In this document: piece by piece, positions 11,054 to 28,966 of the stretch
Layout of the letters: each line of letters begins with the position of its first letter
Position numbering within the stretch: position 1 is the first letter of the stretch
Assembly (NCBI RefSeq): GCF_027596085.1
Contig: NC_072472.1
Coordinates: 18,542,680 to 18,606,679, forward strand
Direction of reading: 5' to 3'
Source of the DNA: Anoplopoma fimbria
Lineage: Eukaryota > Chordata > Actinopteri > Perciformes > Anoplopomatidae
DNA: 64,000 nt
The notes under the pieces: generated by a model
Told to the model about the DNA's origin: nothing
Database searches by the model: none
The model's input: only the letters and a program-made list of their open reading frames with translations
Translations under genes and position numbers: made by a program

Positions 11054-14000
11054 GGAAGTATAGTCTGATGCAAAGAGTTTCCTTTATTAAAAGAAGTAAT
11101 TAAAACCTGAATAGCCAGCTTAATAAAAATGGATTCTACTATTTATGTGTGTTGTTAAACTTGATAGTTGCTCCAGCCTTTTTTTCCCAGCGCAGAGATG
11201 AATCTTCCTACGTCCAGTTTTTAATGTATCGACCTGTCTTGTCACTAAATGTCAAGCGGCATGGGATCATGTCGAAAATGTTTAAGCGGCGAACGGTTTA
11301 TTTACACTTGTGTTGGCTAGCGGTATGAGAGCAAATGTTTCAGCTGAATATTAATGTGGGCTGAGCAAATACGTTATTTGCCATCAGCCACCACACCCCC
11401 AGAAGAAATGAGCACACACACTCCTGACACTTGTGGGAAAACAAATCTGGATTCAGGCTTTAGTTGTGAAGTGAGAACTGGTGTTCGCTGCTTCAAAGTG
11501 CGCGGTCACTCCGGCACTAAATCAGAACGAGAGAGCCCCTTTTGGTTTTCACTGTGAATTTGTCCATCAGTGGAGGAGAATGACAAAATATTTGGAGGAA
11601 ATTTCACCCGAGCAAAGAAGAAAAGAGAGTCCCCCAAGGGGAACACATCTGACTCCAATTCCACTCCTGTCAGGTAGACGCAGCGCTGAGGGGCAAGCAC
11701 ACAGCAACAGGAAGAAAGGCAGAGAATTAAAGAAACAAAAAAAAAGAATGAAAGACGTGTAATATGGTAGTTTTCCCGTAAATAATTTATTTCCATTTCT
11801 CTAAACCTGAGTTCTCACAGCCCTCAGATTACAGATATCCCTTGTGCAAACTTATACTGGACTTTTCTGTATTAAGCAACGCCTCATGTTACTGCTTTAA
11901 CTTTAAAGTCGGTCAGTAAATACATGGCTTGTTCGGTCCGTTTTAGGAGCCAAAACAAGCAAGAATATAATCCTTGACGGTGTATTTATGTCCTTAACCT
12001 TTGACCTCCCCTTTAGCCCACACAGTCGTTCCACAAGGCAAATAAAAGATCAGTCTTTGCCCCTTTGTGTGTTCATGGTTCGCAGCTTTGACGTTTGTGT
12101 GTGTGTGTGTGTTTAGTCTTTTGAATTTTTGCTTATGTATGTATGATGCATCTGGAAAGAAAACGACATGCACAGCAGAGGTTACGGAGGACTATTTGAG
12201 AATAATGTTGACTGCTGATAGCAGGGCTTTGATCCGTAACCTATTGTGAGTGTAAAATCAGAAGAGCGGGGCATTTCTTCTTTGATAATGCTGTGGTGAA
12301 TACAGTTATCTCAGTTGCTTATCATAGTGTGTGTTGGTCCGGATCAAAAAGGTGCTGGCTAAGAGCGGAGGGCAGGTGATTCTAAATGGCACTAGAGGTA
12401 AATCATTTTCACAGTGGATTATTGCTACGCACTGGGGTCCAGAATTTGGTGGCTTTGACCCTATATTTTATTTGTGAATGATAGCACACTGCCTAGAAGT
12501 GATTACCTAGATTATTATTATTTATTTTTTTACTGGTCTGTTATTGCTGACAATAGGCTGCTGCTTTTATTGGGGTTGATAAGTGGAAGTTAAACAAGCC
12601 ACAGTGTTGAGGTGCTCTGGGAGTGTTTAGCCCCCCTGCTGTGCTTGTATAAATTATAACCGAGCCTAAATGTTCTGTATTCTGTTAGAGGGCACAACAG
12701 AGAGAGACGACGTCAAAGGAGGGCGAGTGAGAATGAAGGAAGAGGGCGAGAGGCAGAGGGAGTCCTGTGTTGTTGGCAACGACGGGCTATATCTGGGCCA
12801 TCCGCAGAGAGCAGGCACGCTTTGTCTCTAGCGTCATTCGCAGCTTAAACAAACAGGTGTGATGCAACAGCCTCTCAAAAGAAGAGGCGACTGCTGCTCA
12901 GTGGAGGGGAGGGGAGGGGCGAGGGAGGAAAACAGGGGAGGCATGGCCAGTTGAGGGGAGGTACATAAACTGCAAGATTTCTTAAACTTTCTCTCATATT
13001 TGGAAGTTTTAGCCTGAATTTTAGCGTGAGCAGTTTTGAAAATAGAGTGGTCCTTGTTTCTTTTTTTTTCTTCACCTTCACTAAAAGTGTCCGTTTTCTT
13101 TCTCTTTCACTGATACTCTGACAACCTTGTACCTTTCCTGCTCCTCCATCACGCTCTCCGTCTCTTTCTGTGGCATTGTCACTTGAATCAGAAGTTGAGT
13201 GGCGGCTAAGTGAAGGGGTACACAGCGAGTCTGCTCTAGACGGGCCTGAGTGGCGCTGCACTGCTTCGCCGCCTGTTCTTCACAGAGCCTTGATTCGGCC
13301 CCCGCTGATACGGGACCCAGGACTTACTCAGCCCCATTTGCTTGCCTGATGAGCAGCATCTCTGTTCCCCACAGACGTTAACCCTCAAATATTCTATTCT
13401 CTACTGTCAGCAGATAAAGCGTTCACTCATTTTTGTCCTGTCGTCCTTACTTTCAAGTTTCTTGGTCAAAAACAAAGTTAAATTATTTCTCCCTCACATA
13501 ACAAACAGGCCTTGTTGCTGTGCCTCTCTGCTATTCACATCTGGTACATAAATGTCACAAATCTCAGAGATGAGATTATTTGTGTTATTAAGTGTAATCT
13601 GCAAACTCGTTTGCAAATAAATACTTCTCAATTATCATAAACATGTCATGTTGTACTGTTATGGTGACTTTTTTGTAAATATATTTTATTGAATTTCAAA
13701 GTCTTTATCCCATAAGAGTAGATGATACAAAACATGTATATTTGACTTCAATTCCTTGACAAATTGAAATCCCCATTCACATCCCAACTACCCATTATGG
13801 GGTTACAAATGACAGAATATACATGTTCGGTTCTATTCATCAACAGAGTTAAGGACATAAGATCAATCAGTTGTATAAATTGGTCAAAACAAAGTAATTA
13901 AAATAAATAATAATCATAATAACTAAAAAATATGCTACCTTTTTTTTTTTTTACACAAATATGGGAAGGCAATGCAACACCAGTCCTTAAATTAAAGTAT

Positions 14001-15310
14001 GAACTGAAAAAGTGTTTTATAAAGGGTTTTTTTTTTTTTTTTCTTTTAAGTAAATCATTAAAACTAGCTTCAGGCAAGACATGGGGCCACTTATTTCCCG
14101 TGCTTGTGTGCACAGGGCTGCAGATGAGATCTACTCATTGCGGCCAAGCTGGGATCAGAGAGGACGGTGTCCAGCTTTAAATATATATGCACCGCGAGGA
14201 GAGGGGACATAAATGGGCTGTTTGGAATTCAAATTCAGGGATGAGTGCCACATAAGTTAAGCAGCAAAGACAATCTAGAGCGTGATGCAGGACCCAGTGT
14301 CAGCACAGCCCTTCAATAATCCTCATTATTACAGCATGTCCTCATTTTGAAGACACACTCACCTGCAGTGATATATCACAAGACACAAGATTAGACTTTC
14401 CACAAAGAGACGGTGTGTTATATACAAACACCCCCCACCCCCCCGAAACATTACTCATCCCAACCGCAAGAGCCTGAGACAAAATAGCAGGCAGTAAAAC
14501 AACAGGCGCAGATCGCAGGGCCTAATTGATACTCTAATGCAAAGCATCATGCGAGCAGACGGACGGACGGAGAGCGAGAGAGAGCTTCTCCTTTTCTCAC
14601 ACATCCCAGGCTCTCAGGCTCAGCGGAGGTTATTTTAGTGGAGGTATATGAGATATAATGATACGCCGGTGAGATCTGCTGGGACAAGAGGAGCGGGGAG
14701 TGCGGTAGAGCAGAGGGCTGATTTATGGGCAGGATAAATGATGCGGTGGGTGTCTGCCTGTGTAATAGCACTGTGCTCTGCACACCGCACTCTCGCTCAG
14801 CTGTAGTTTATAGTGTGATGTGTGATGGGGATAAATGTCAGCTTGGCTTATCCAAGAAGATCTGATATGACTTTAAACTGGCTCCCCTCAAACACGTTGA
14901 CATGCGTTGAAAGGAAAACTGTCTATGGCGCGTTGGGCGAAATGGGAATGGAGATTTTTTTTTTTTTGTATTAATTGCGCCGCGTTGTTCACAACAATTG
15001 AACGACAAATTCTTCATTTGCTTTAACTTTCCAACAGGGTTTGTCTCATCTCTCAACACAGGCTTAGTTACTATTCCTGTTTTTTATTTGTGATATTAAG
15101 CAGATTCTCTGAGCAATATGTATTCCTTTGATATTCACAAGATTAAGCAGTTAGATTGAAAATAAAGCCAGACACTACCAGATGCTGCTACTCCGCGTTA
15201 ATAGTCAAAGCAATTATTGCTGTTATTCTCTTTTTCTCGCACAGTCCAGACTATTAAAAAATCTACCCACCATGGTGGAAGCTGAGCCCCCCCCCAAAAA
15301 AAGGAACTTA
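11054..15310. other. Intron, no gene; short homopolymers
   Basis: Contains T13 (13940-13952), T15 (about 14028-14042), a C-rich patch at 14431-14444 and a purine-rich patch at 12901-12930. The frame at 12875-13261 (minus) has low-complexity Ser/Arg/Pro composition and no domain. Nothing else is recognised. Confidence 0.55.
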
Positions 15311-15314
15311 TTTG

Positions 15315-15317
15315 CGT

Positions 15318-15362
<45 letters not shown>
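15315..15362. repeat. (GT)n microsatellite with GC variants
   Basis: GCGTGTGCGTGTGCG followed by pure GT and a final GC. It is alternating purine-pyrimidine throughout, favourable for Z-DNA. Confidence 0.95.
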
Positions 15363-15363
<1 letters not shown>

Positions 15364-15654
15364 AATGTTGAAACAGTGAGGGGTGAAAAGTGGAATCCGG
15401 TTGCTTGCTCTGAGCGTGATCTTAGAAGAGTGCACGTTATTCCCATACTCCTTGTGCAGCGCTTAGCTGTTAACCTCAGGCAGGTCTTTATGTACTACAG
15501 CGCTATGCTGGGAGGCTTGGCAGGATATTGTCCCCAGTATTAAGTGAAGACAGACACGGCGGTACCCTAAGATTGGTTGATCGGAGGGCAGGTACGAGTG
15601 GACATACAGTGTGTAATGAATGTTATGTTATGGCAGTTAAAACAAGACAGCTGG

Positions 15655-15681
15655 GGTGTGTGTGTGTGTGTGTGTGTGTGT
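15655..15681. repeat. (GT)13 microsatellite
   Basis: A short pure GT tract following GACAGCTGGG. Confidence 0.93.
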
Positions 15682-15767
15682 GGAGAAAAGAACAGATAAT
15701 GAAACTGTGGTTTTGAATAACGTACTGAGAATATCTAAGGAACGGTTTTGTGGGTGTGCACTGGGGT

Positions 15768-15785
15768 GGGGGGGGGGGGGGGGGG
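15768..15785 (+). repeat. Poly(G) run, 18 bp
   Basis: Uninterrupted G run on the sense strand, preceded by GGGGT. It is long enough to fold as a quadruplex by itself; the exact length is prone to sequencing error. Confidence 0.9.
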
Positions 15786-16139
15786 CATGTGAGGATAAGC
15801 AGCAAGCAGGTGTGACCTTGGGTATTGCCCCACATACCTCGTGTAAAGCCCTGCCTCTAACAATTGTAAAAAAAAACACCCAAAATAGAGTATGGATTTA
15901 TTCTTCGACCTTGCTTTGCCTAGAGTATAGAAAGGTAAGCTGATCTGTCACTAACACATATACCACTCTCTGTGACCAATGGGGAGGGCGAAGTGCGCGT
16001 TTGTCGTGTAAGCCACTCCGCTCTCGTTGTTTGTACAGTAATATTGAAATTAATAATCGGCCGATGCCACACACGGGCTGAGAACCCGGTCTGTCTGCTT
16101 TCCCTCGCAGTTTTGCCTCGCTAATTTCTGTGCCTTGGC

Positions 16140-16260
16140 CTCCCTCACGCATCCCGGTAATGAGGAAATGCGCTGTTGTCTCTGTTTACCGAGCCAGTCT
16201 GTCTGGATTGCAGCTCCTCACATTGTTTGGATATTAACAGGAGCAAGATTATTAGCTGGC
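16140..16260. other. Candidate conserved non-coding block
   Basis: Repeat-free sequence with words such as GGTAATGAGGAAATG, ACATTGTTTGGATATTAA and GCAAGATTATTAGCTGG that look like Sox, Fox and homeodomain sites. This is visual judgement only. Confidence 0.22.
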
Positions 16261-17363
16261 TTCGGAAGTGTTTTTTGCTACGTTACATGAGCTCACAGCT
16301 TGTATGGTACCCGAGAGCTCTGTGCACAGTAATGCATATAGGTAGTACATGCACCGTACAGTGTTGGATTGCTGGAAAATATATGCAAATGGTAATTGCT
16401 GTAAAGCAAACAGACCAAATGCAAAAGTTGGATAATTTTGACAACATATTGTGACGTAAGTCGGGCTAATGTTTGCTAGTTTTTTTACTTTCTGCTGTGT
16501 TGACAGTTATTATTAATTAAACCTACCTTTAATGCACATCAAGCCTTCTTTGGTTCCGTCAGTTAACGAAGAGAAATGTATTTGAGGTTGAGACCAAATG
16601 GGTTTAATGACAGTCTCAGGATAAACCTGCACGGACCGTTTTTCTCTCCTTATTGATCGTTTTATACACGTATGAACTTCAAATTGAGAGTCGACTCACA
16701 CTACACTGTCAAGATGATGCGTTGAGCCAGGCACTTGAAGGAAAACGGCCGAGCTGGGATTTAAAATCTTTAATAACTTTGCAACTTATTTTTCTATCGA
16801 GATGCCTCATTTCAAAATGCGGTTGACTTATTGGAGAGGAAATTTGCCTGTCAAGATGATATCAGTTTTTCTTTTAATATACATCCACAGCTGTTTCTCC
16901 AGGAAATTGCCATTTTATTTATTTATTATTTATTTATTGGTTTATTAGATTTAATAGACTCTGAAAATGAAAAAGCCTTTCAAACCATATGACAGAGTTT
17001 AGCAAATCTCCTTCCTCTCTATTGCACACACACGTGATGAGCTATAGATAATGGAGCAAAAAAAATAGTCCTTGGCTGGTCTGCGGCTTAATTGTGAGGC
17101 AAGAGACTACAAGATAAGAAATGCCAACTTTTGGCACTGACCCTCACAACTGCTGAGCCAGCAAATCCTAAGTCTGATCTCAAAATTCAATCAGCGTGGC
17201 ACAACGAGGCCTAAAATCCTGGCTTAAAGTTTTGTTTGGGAGAGCAGGTTTAGGACCGTCAGATTTGCAGCGTTTTCACAGTTGTTTTGTCTGCGTTTAC
17301 CCACAGTAGAAGGAAATTTGCCAGGGGCTTTGACGCAACATCCAAGGCAAATGTGTTCAATAC

Positions 17364-17414
17364 TGCTTTGGATAAAAGCGTCTGCTAAATGACTGTAATG
17401 TAATGTAATGTACT
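17364..17414 (+). mobile_element. 5'-truncated SINE (or partner LINE) tail fragment
   Basis: Positions 17365-17412 are identical for 48 bases to 63662-63709, the 3' tail of the SINE at the right end of the window, including the TGTAA repeats. No tRNA head or core precedes it. It is therefore a severely 5'-truncated SINE copy or the tail of the LINE that shares this 3' end. Confidence 0.85.
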
Positions 17415-18330
17415 GAAAATCACAGAGTTTTGGAAATACAATTTTTAGGACATGAATTTTGCATTCATTCGATATATCATGTTTTGCCTGATTTTTCTTT
17501 TTTGTATTTCTGACAACAACCTGGCAATTCCACAGTTTTTTCTTTTCTTTATTGCACCCTTCCATCATCAATCTGATAAACGCCACAAGGAGGAGTCACA
17601 AGGTAGTGTTGCTTTCCAACCCAAATAGAAGCGGGCTCGATGTGAGAAAATCCAATTACAGCGCTCTTAGTTTGATAAAAATATTGATACGTGGCGCGAT
17701 TGCATCGATAACATTAGGTGAGAGGAAATATTGTATTATAACATCGTATTGATTTTTGTACCAACACTCTTTAACGCCCTCATTTGGAAGTAGAATGAGG
17801 AAGTAAACGAATGGTCCAATGGTACTTAAAGGGCCGTTTTACCGATTTTCAATCTGAGTCCCATCGTTAAAATCGGACATAAAACTTCCCACTGTGAGTA
17901 TCTCCAGAGCCCGACACCACTACCTTGACTTAGCCTATCACCTGTGTTTTGTCATAGGCTGTGAATATGAACAATTCCAGTTATATAGCTATTTAAACGG
18001 TAGATAATAACCTTCTCTCTGTGGAGTTATAGGTCACAGCTATAACCATGTTATAACTGTCTCATGTTCAAGTTCATTTGTGTATTACCGTTTAATATTA
18101 CCAAGCTGTGTCTGATATATCGAATGAAGTATTTTGAAAGTGTGTCTTTTTTTTTTTTTTTTTAAATCATATTTTAAATTCAATTCCAACTCTAATGTTA
18201 CAAAACACAAAAGAGTGCATATCCGTCTGCATGCATGTCAGAATGAGGACCCAAGGCATGCCGTAATGAGTGTTTGGGTGACATTTGAGTACGTGTGAGG
18301 CTGGATGTAAATTGCTTTTTTATTGTGTTA
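17415..18330. other. Intron, no recognised element
   Basis: Unique-looking sequence with a T17 run at 18147-18163. 17770-18060 may be an unclassified repeat, but I do not recognise it. Confidence 0.5.
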
Positions 18331-18339
18331 TCTGCAGTG

Positions 18340-18402
18340 TCCTGGTTTTATCACACTTGGTGGGCAAAATTTCCCTGAAGGGATAATAAAATTGCCTTGT
18401 AC
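18340..18402 (+). mobile_element. Possible LINE-type tail remnant
   Basis: ATTTCCCTGAAGGGATAATAAAATTGCC resembles the 'ttccc-gggaataaa' 3' ends of fish L2/Rex-like LINEs or their SINE partners. Too short to be sure. Confidence 0.3.
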
Positions 18403-18537
18403 TTGCTTAGAAGTTGTAGTTCCCTCTTCTTATTAGCCACTATAAAATGTTAACAGTTTGTCCAAATTTCTTCTTTTGTGTTTCCAAATAACTAGTTGTC
18501 TTAGAGCTACGAATAAACTACTCTGATTCAGCTTCTT

Positions 18538-18542
<5 letters not shown>

Positions 18543-18606
<64 letters not shown>
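18543..18606. repeat. (CT)n microsatellite, about 64 bp
   Basis: A pure CT tract after TTTCTTTC. The next 1.7 kb holds no recognised gene or repeat. Confidence 0.97.
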
Positions 18607-18609
<3 letters not shown>

Positions 18610-20373
18610 TCACTTGTGTGCCATCAGCAAAATGATCACAAAACTAAATTTATCAAGTTTGATTTGTTGAGCTCCCCAGATTCAGCTGCGTTTCCAGTTC
18701 AGTAAGGTAAAATCTCAGCGTCCAAGGGATGTCAGATGATGATATGATACCCAGTAATGATGTAAGCACAACAGACTTTATGGCTCAGTTTTTTCGCTTA
18801 GCTGCTAAGGACTTATCTTTTATTAAAAACAGCTAGGCAATAATCATTTTGTGCACCTTTTATGGAGTCATGTTGATATTGCATCCCAGGTAAACTCTTT
18901 GTACAAAACAGGTCTCAACCCCGCCTTCTCAGTCTGGATTTCTTCCGTACTGGTCTCTTTTCATTTCATTAGTTGATCCATTTAAATGACAGACGCCCTC
19001 ATGCGAGCCGTAGAGAGCCCAGGGGTGCACTCTGCAGCTGAACACCACCTGCGGTGTGAGTTTGTTATTTGAACCCGTGGTCTAGAGTTCCCTTTCTGCC
19101 CTTCTCATGAGCACTCACTGCTGACCCTGACTCACACCGGGGTGGTACGGGACAGCTAAATTCTCACACTTGGTTCCTTTTTTTGTTTTTGTTTTTTGAT
19201 TGTATGTGTGCAGCTGTGTGTAAATGAGAACTGTTATCCTTGGCCATAAAACAAGCTTTTTCATGGGTTGCTGCACAAAAAAACGAAAAAAGGCGTTATA
19301 CATAGTCCACGCGGCCGGCTAAGTTATACCACTTCACTGCTGATTGGGGTTAAAAAAAAAAAAACAAGCAATCAGTTTCAATCATGTATAGACATGGTTT
19401 TCTTCCTTGATGGTAGGTGGGATATAAATAAGATTGATGCAGACTTCTTGCACTGCAAACATATAATCTGCCTGCATGATAATTTAAAAAGGTTCCCGAC
19501 TGCATCAAACTCAGAAATTCCTGTTGCGTAGCAAAAAAACAGGATTTGAAGGGCTCTAATGAGTGGTTGGTAGGTTTAGGTTACAGATTGCTCAGAAAAT
19601 GTGATCTCTTTTGATTGCACATTTCTTGACTCTGTAAAGAAGTTTAGGTACTTGTGATTTCTTGAGTAGTTTGTATAGTAATAATTATGGGCGGATGGAT
19701 AGCTATTTATATGCAATGCAGAAGCAGGTTGATGGCAGCAGTGAAAAAAACAAACCCAGCAGAACTATAAAGAGCATCAAAGGGCCTGAGGGACGGTATG
19801 TATGGTATGAGAGGGTTTTGTTGTAACCCCAGTTCTATGATCACAGGCTGGCTTCGCTCAGAAAGCTCAATGGGCTCAAGCTTTCCACTCAGCGTTGTGT
19901 ATTGTGAAATTAGCAGGTATCTCACTAGTGGAGCGCCTGAAGAAAACCTACCAGTCCAGTGCCAGAGGCCTGTTCAGACCCTGCAGAGTGCTTGGCCTGT
20001 GGTGTTGCTTCTTGCACCAGGGGCAGACTTCACTGTAAGGCAAGGTTGACACACGCTAACTGCTATAAGCTAACAGCTATGGATTTATTATGATTTTTAG
20101 ATATGAACAATATTGAATTATAATGCCTTTTTATACCCTGATATAACTTACAAAATGTCCTCTAAACTTTTTTTTATTATATCCAGCTTAACTGTGTATT
20201 ACTAGCTTGCTGTGTACTTCTACATCAGAGGAAAACATTGTAGTACTACATTTACTTGACTGAGAAATGTTACTGGGCACATTACAGACACAGATTTGAC
20301 TCACAAAATATGACATGTAAAATATGATGCCTTATTATTCATTAAACGATCCAGCATCATATTAGAATTGAAT

Positions 20374-24921
<4,548 letters not shown>

Positions 24922-25344
24922 AGTTTGAGAAAAAAAAAACAAAGACAGAGAAAAAGAGAGCGTGTTAGAGGTGGTCAGATAAAAGAGATAGGCTGTGTAG
25001 TCTCTGTGTGAGATGGTCAGATAAAACATGACACTGCGCTTTGAGGTAGAGTGTGAAAAATGAAAGTAAAAAAGAGGGAGGAAACATGAATGCCAGGCCA
25101 GAGCTTTGTTAAAACAATGATAACACTTGAAATGTGTTACTGCGCCTGGTGAGTGTTTCATCATCAAAAAGACAGAGAGGGGCGAAATATGTAAGGAAGG
25201 AAAGGAGACAAAGGAGATGTTGAGCGAGGTCGACTTACCTCGCACTCATCTTTAGTGCTTCTAGAGAACAATTCTGCTTACTTTCAACACATAGTAGTAA
25301 TTCTGCTCAAATACTTTGAGTGAGGAGCGTTTTGTAGGGCTTCC

Positions 25345-25800
25345 AGTAGGCCTGTGCATTGGCAAGAATCCATACGTATCATGATAAAGGAGGTATAATT
25401 CAATATATTGAAATATATATATATGGCGATACTGTAAGCAAAGCAGTATATTAAGATTTATTAAAATGTAATTTTAGTAAAACACTATTAATACAAGGAA
25501 AACATCTCTATGTTCACAATATCTGAGTAAAGAAATTAGCTTTTTTCATGTTATCAGAATATTGGGATCTGCATTTGCACTTATCACAGGGCCTGTAACC
25601 AACATCATAATAATACTTTGTGTACAAACTGGACTAGGGAATTAAGATTTTCCTATATTTAAACATTAATAAATATATCACATTTTTATGAAATAAACGT
25701 TAATCAGGGTAAATCAGGGTTACATATATATATATATATATATTAAACTATTTAATTAAAATACAGTTACGATACAGTATTATCAACTATGATACTGCAA
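25345..25800. mobile_element. Decayed AT-rich MITE-like repeat
   Basis: Begins GGCCTGTGCATTGGCAAGAA, continues GGCGATACTGTAAGCAAAGC and ends near ACGATACAGTATTATCAACT-ATGATACTGCAATATC. Fish genomes contain many copies of a repeat with 'gcctgtgcaatggcaagaa' and 'gcgatactgtgagca' phrases. This copy is diverged and includes an (AT)n expansion at about 25722-25744. Confidence 0.45.
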
Positions 25801-28477
25801 TATCTATATTTTCTTATCCCCCTAGCTCCCAGTGTGTTTAGAGTGCTGCGCTCTGCTACGCACCAAAAAGAGCCCAAACAAGCTACAACACCTGAGGCCT
25901 TTTGTTTCACCAGCACTGGAAACACGCACACAATTACCACATCTATTGAAGCGGAAGAACAGGGATTGCTCAAATTTTCTTTTTTTGGACATAAGGTCAT
26001 ATGAGGTGCTAGAAGTGAATACTGGAGCAAAACACAGCTCAGGCCGTGGATCATTTGTCGGAGATTTAATGACAATCCGGCTGCCTCTCAGACAGAAATG
26101 AACAGCTGCAAGTTTGATAAGGTTAAGGTAGTTGACGTTACAAAGTCAAAGTACATGTGAGCACTTAATCATCAGATTTACCTTTTATTTCTTATGCATT
26201 AGCTATGAGAACTAGTGCATGTTTAACAAGTGCGTTCATGCGATTGGAATAAAAACCTTAAAATATCTATGTAAAATAAATAAGACTGAAGTAGGCTATG
26301 TTTATGTATGCAATCCAAAATAGTCTAAAATCTTCAGTGAGCATTTATTTGAATGTAAACACGCTGATTGATACTGTCATTGAATAGGATTTGCATTGTT
26401 TGTCCTTCTAGTTATCCAGTGATTGACTGTTCCTTGTAGATCAGAGAGTTGCCACGCTAAAATAGACCCCTCTAATCAGATCGGTATTACTTCGCTGCAG
26501 GGCAACTTCGGCCCCCGTCGCAACGATTTTCTTTTTTAAATTCCCCACTGCTCGCCATTCCCTCCAAAGGGATGAGTGTACCCAAATCGTTGCCCGGGAA
26601 ATTGCATCATGCATCCTTGAAGAGTCGCCAGAACCTTGTTTTCAAAACATTGTGTATCCCTTTATGCTAAGCGAGGCAAAAATGCAAAACGGGTGAGGAT
26701 GAAAATGCAGAGCGAAGAAAAAAAACCCAACAACAACAAAAAGAAAATAGGTTGGAGCTGCAGGGGAGGCCATGCAGCCGGAATGTCTCTGACACGTTGA
26801 TGCTGTATATTAAGAGTTATTTATGCAAGGCTGAAGAGGTGATGGATAACAACAGCATCGCCAAGGCTGTCCTTTGTTTTCAGGGCGAGTAAGTGTTCCA
26901 TTGAAGCGGTATTGGCTGGTCAGCCCCATGTGTAGAAAAATGGTTACTCGTCAATGCACACACATGCTTTTGCAAACAAGGTCCATACCTGTGTGTGCAT
27001 GTATACTCCTTTGAGTATACAGTATTTGCCAGGCAACGTGTGCCCTTTCAGTACATGTGTTTGTTTGCACTAAGGAGGACTGAAGACTGACGCGGGTCTC
27101 TAAGGGGAGGCCCGACATCTTTGACCTGGATACATATTATTACATATTAGTGATGAGTGAGGGAGCTCCAGTGAAACGTGACAAGGCCTGTTTTGCCGCT
27201 TGTTTACAGGTAATAAATACTCTCCGCTGTGGAAGCTAGAAACCAGGCCAGAGGATGGTATAATCCGTTCAGGAGGGACCGGAGGAATACTCATTGACAT
27301 TCAGCATAATTAACTGTACGGCTGATGTTGGCAGTGTGTCCATGTACTGCAATATTACCACGGTGTATGGTAGTACCTTCATTTCATATACAGCTTTTAT
27401 TTATTTTTCCTGGATTTGTGTTTCTATTATCGTTTCATGAAATGTCACAATCATAGTTATGTATAACATTGTGGAAAATGTTCCCAAACGTACTAACGCC
27501 CCGGCCAGACCGCCTGCACGACCAGCAAAAATTGCAAAACAATAATCGTTGGATATTATATTGACATCATACTAGCAACATTATCACAGTTTTGAGTTCT
27601 ATAGATGCAGAATATGTAAAAAATGTAACACTCCCTGCTTCTGTTATAAAATAAAAGCCCTCTGGTGTTCTTATGAGGACAGAATCGTGGATGTGTTAAA
27701 AGAACAGGACACAGCGTTGGAGGCAGGCTATCGTTCATTCCTAACAAAGTTGCTCAGTGGCGCATGTAGCCAAACAGAAGCCAACAGATAAAATGACTAT
27801 GGGCCCATAGAGTTCACTAGTGTTTCCTTTAAGCCAACCTCCCAGACAGGAGCTCAAAAGTAACTCTGGATTTGGCTATCAGTGCATTTTACTAATGACC
27901 TAATGATTTGAATATGGGCTATTCAAGTCTTCGTGCTGGGAAGTTGATTTACCTGACTTACAGATGTTCTTTCCTAAAATAAGTTCATTTTTGTCCCTAT
28001 GGCATCACGTTCAGGACCCAGAAATTGTAATTCCACCATTTGGCCTCAATTCCTGGTTGCTTGACTTCACTCATCAACGTTCTCTTAAATTTCTGTTATA
28101 TATATATATATATTTTAATATTTTGTTTAGAGAAACATTACTAGAAGTATGGCTCATTGTTTATTATCAGAAAAGGTAACGCCCCCTAAACAATATGTAA
28201 GGGCAGGTGTGCAAAAAACTGACAAATGCCCCAAAATTTGTAAAATGCCACCAAAACAAAGCTGTAAGAAGAAGAACTTCAGCAGTAAGGAAAAAGGTAC
28301 TGTTGATTAAACTTAGAAAAAAGTGATTTTTCCAGAGCCTCAATCCTGGCGTGAAAAAAGGAAAGAACAGAATCATAACAAGTTTAGGAAAAATAAGGAA
28401 ATTCGTTCTCCTACAGCTTTCCCTCCTCAAAATGACTGCCCGAGTCCGTTTCCCTCACACCGACGAGGGGTATGGTC
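25801..28477. other. Intron, no recognised element
   Basis: Unique-looking sequence with an (AT)n stretch near 28098-28112 and a POU octamer at 26389-26396. No gene seen. Confidence 0.55.
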
Positions 28478-28504
28478 TTTTTTTTTTCTTCTTCTTCTTC
28501 TTCT
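28478..28504. repeat. T-tract plus (CTT)n
   Basis: T10 followed by about six CTT units; a polypyrimidine run on the sense strand. Confidence 0.9.
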
Positions 28505-28660
28505 TGCTGTTAGAGCTGCAGGTGTGTTCGGTTGTGATCGTCAGGAATTGGATATGAAGGGGACTGCCAACTCCGAGTATGACCTCATTAATTACATCTG
28601 TCAGTGATTCCCTGCAGATCTGTCTCCCGCTCTTCACATGCTGCCACTCAGCCAGCCAAA

Positions 28661-28696
28661 CCAGTCAACCAGTCAACCAGTCAACCAGTCAGTCAG
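28661..28696. repeat. 8-bp tandem repeat (CCAGTCAA)n
   Basis: Three to four units of CCAGTCAA, then CCAGTCAGTCAG. Confidence 0.88.
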
Positions 28697-28799
28697 GAAA
28701 TTTTCTGCTCCTGGGTTGGACAACCTGCCGGGCTTCTGCTCGTAACGCTGGCAGGTGGGATCGGTGAGAGGGAGAAGAAGAGGAAACATTAGGGATGGA

Positions 28800-28827
28800 G
28801 GGGGAGGGGGGGGAGAGAGAGGGGGGG
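28800..28827 (+). other. G-rich quadruplex-prone tract
   Basis: G5, G8 and G7 runs separated by A and AGAGAGA. The G8 run can supply two G3 tracts, giving four tracts. It lies 65 bp before a CA microsatellite. Confidence 0.6.
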
Positions 28828-28888
28828 AGGAGACAGTGAGTGAAACAGATGAACACATTCATGCAAACTCACTTCCGTTCGATAAAAA

Positions 28889-28891
<3 letters not shown>

Positions 28892-28965
<74 letters not shown>
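28892..28965. repeat. (CA)n microsatellite, about 74 bp
   Basis: A pure CA tract preceded by A9. It is one of the few long CA-orientation tracts upstream of the exon. Confidence 0.97.
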
Positions 28966-28966
<1 letters not shown>

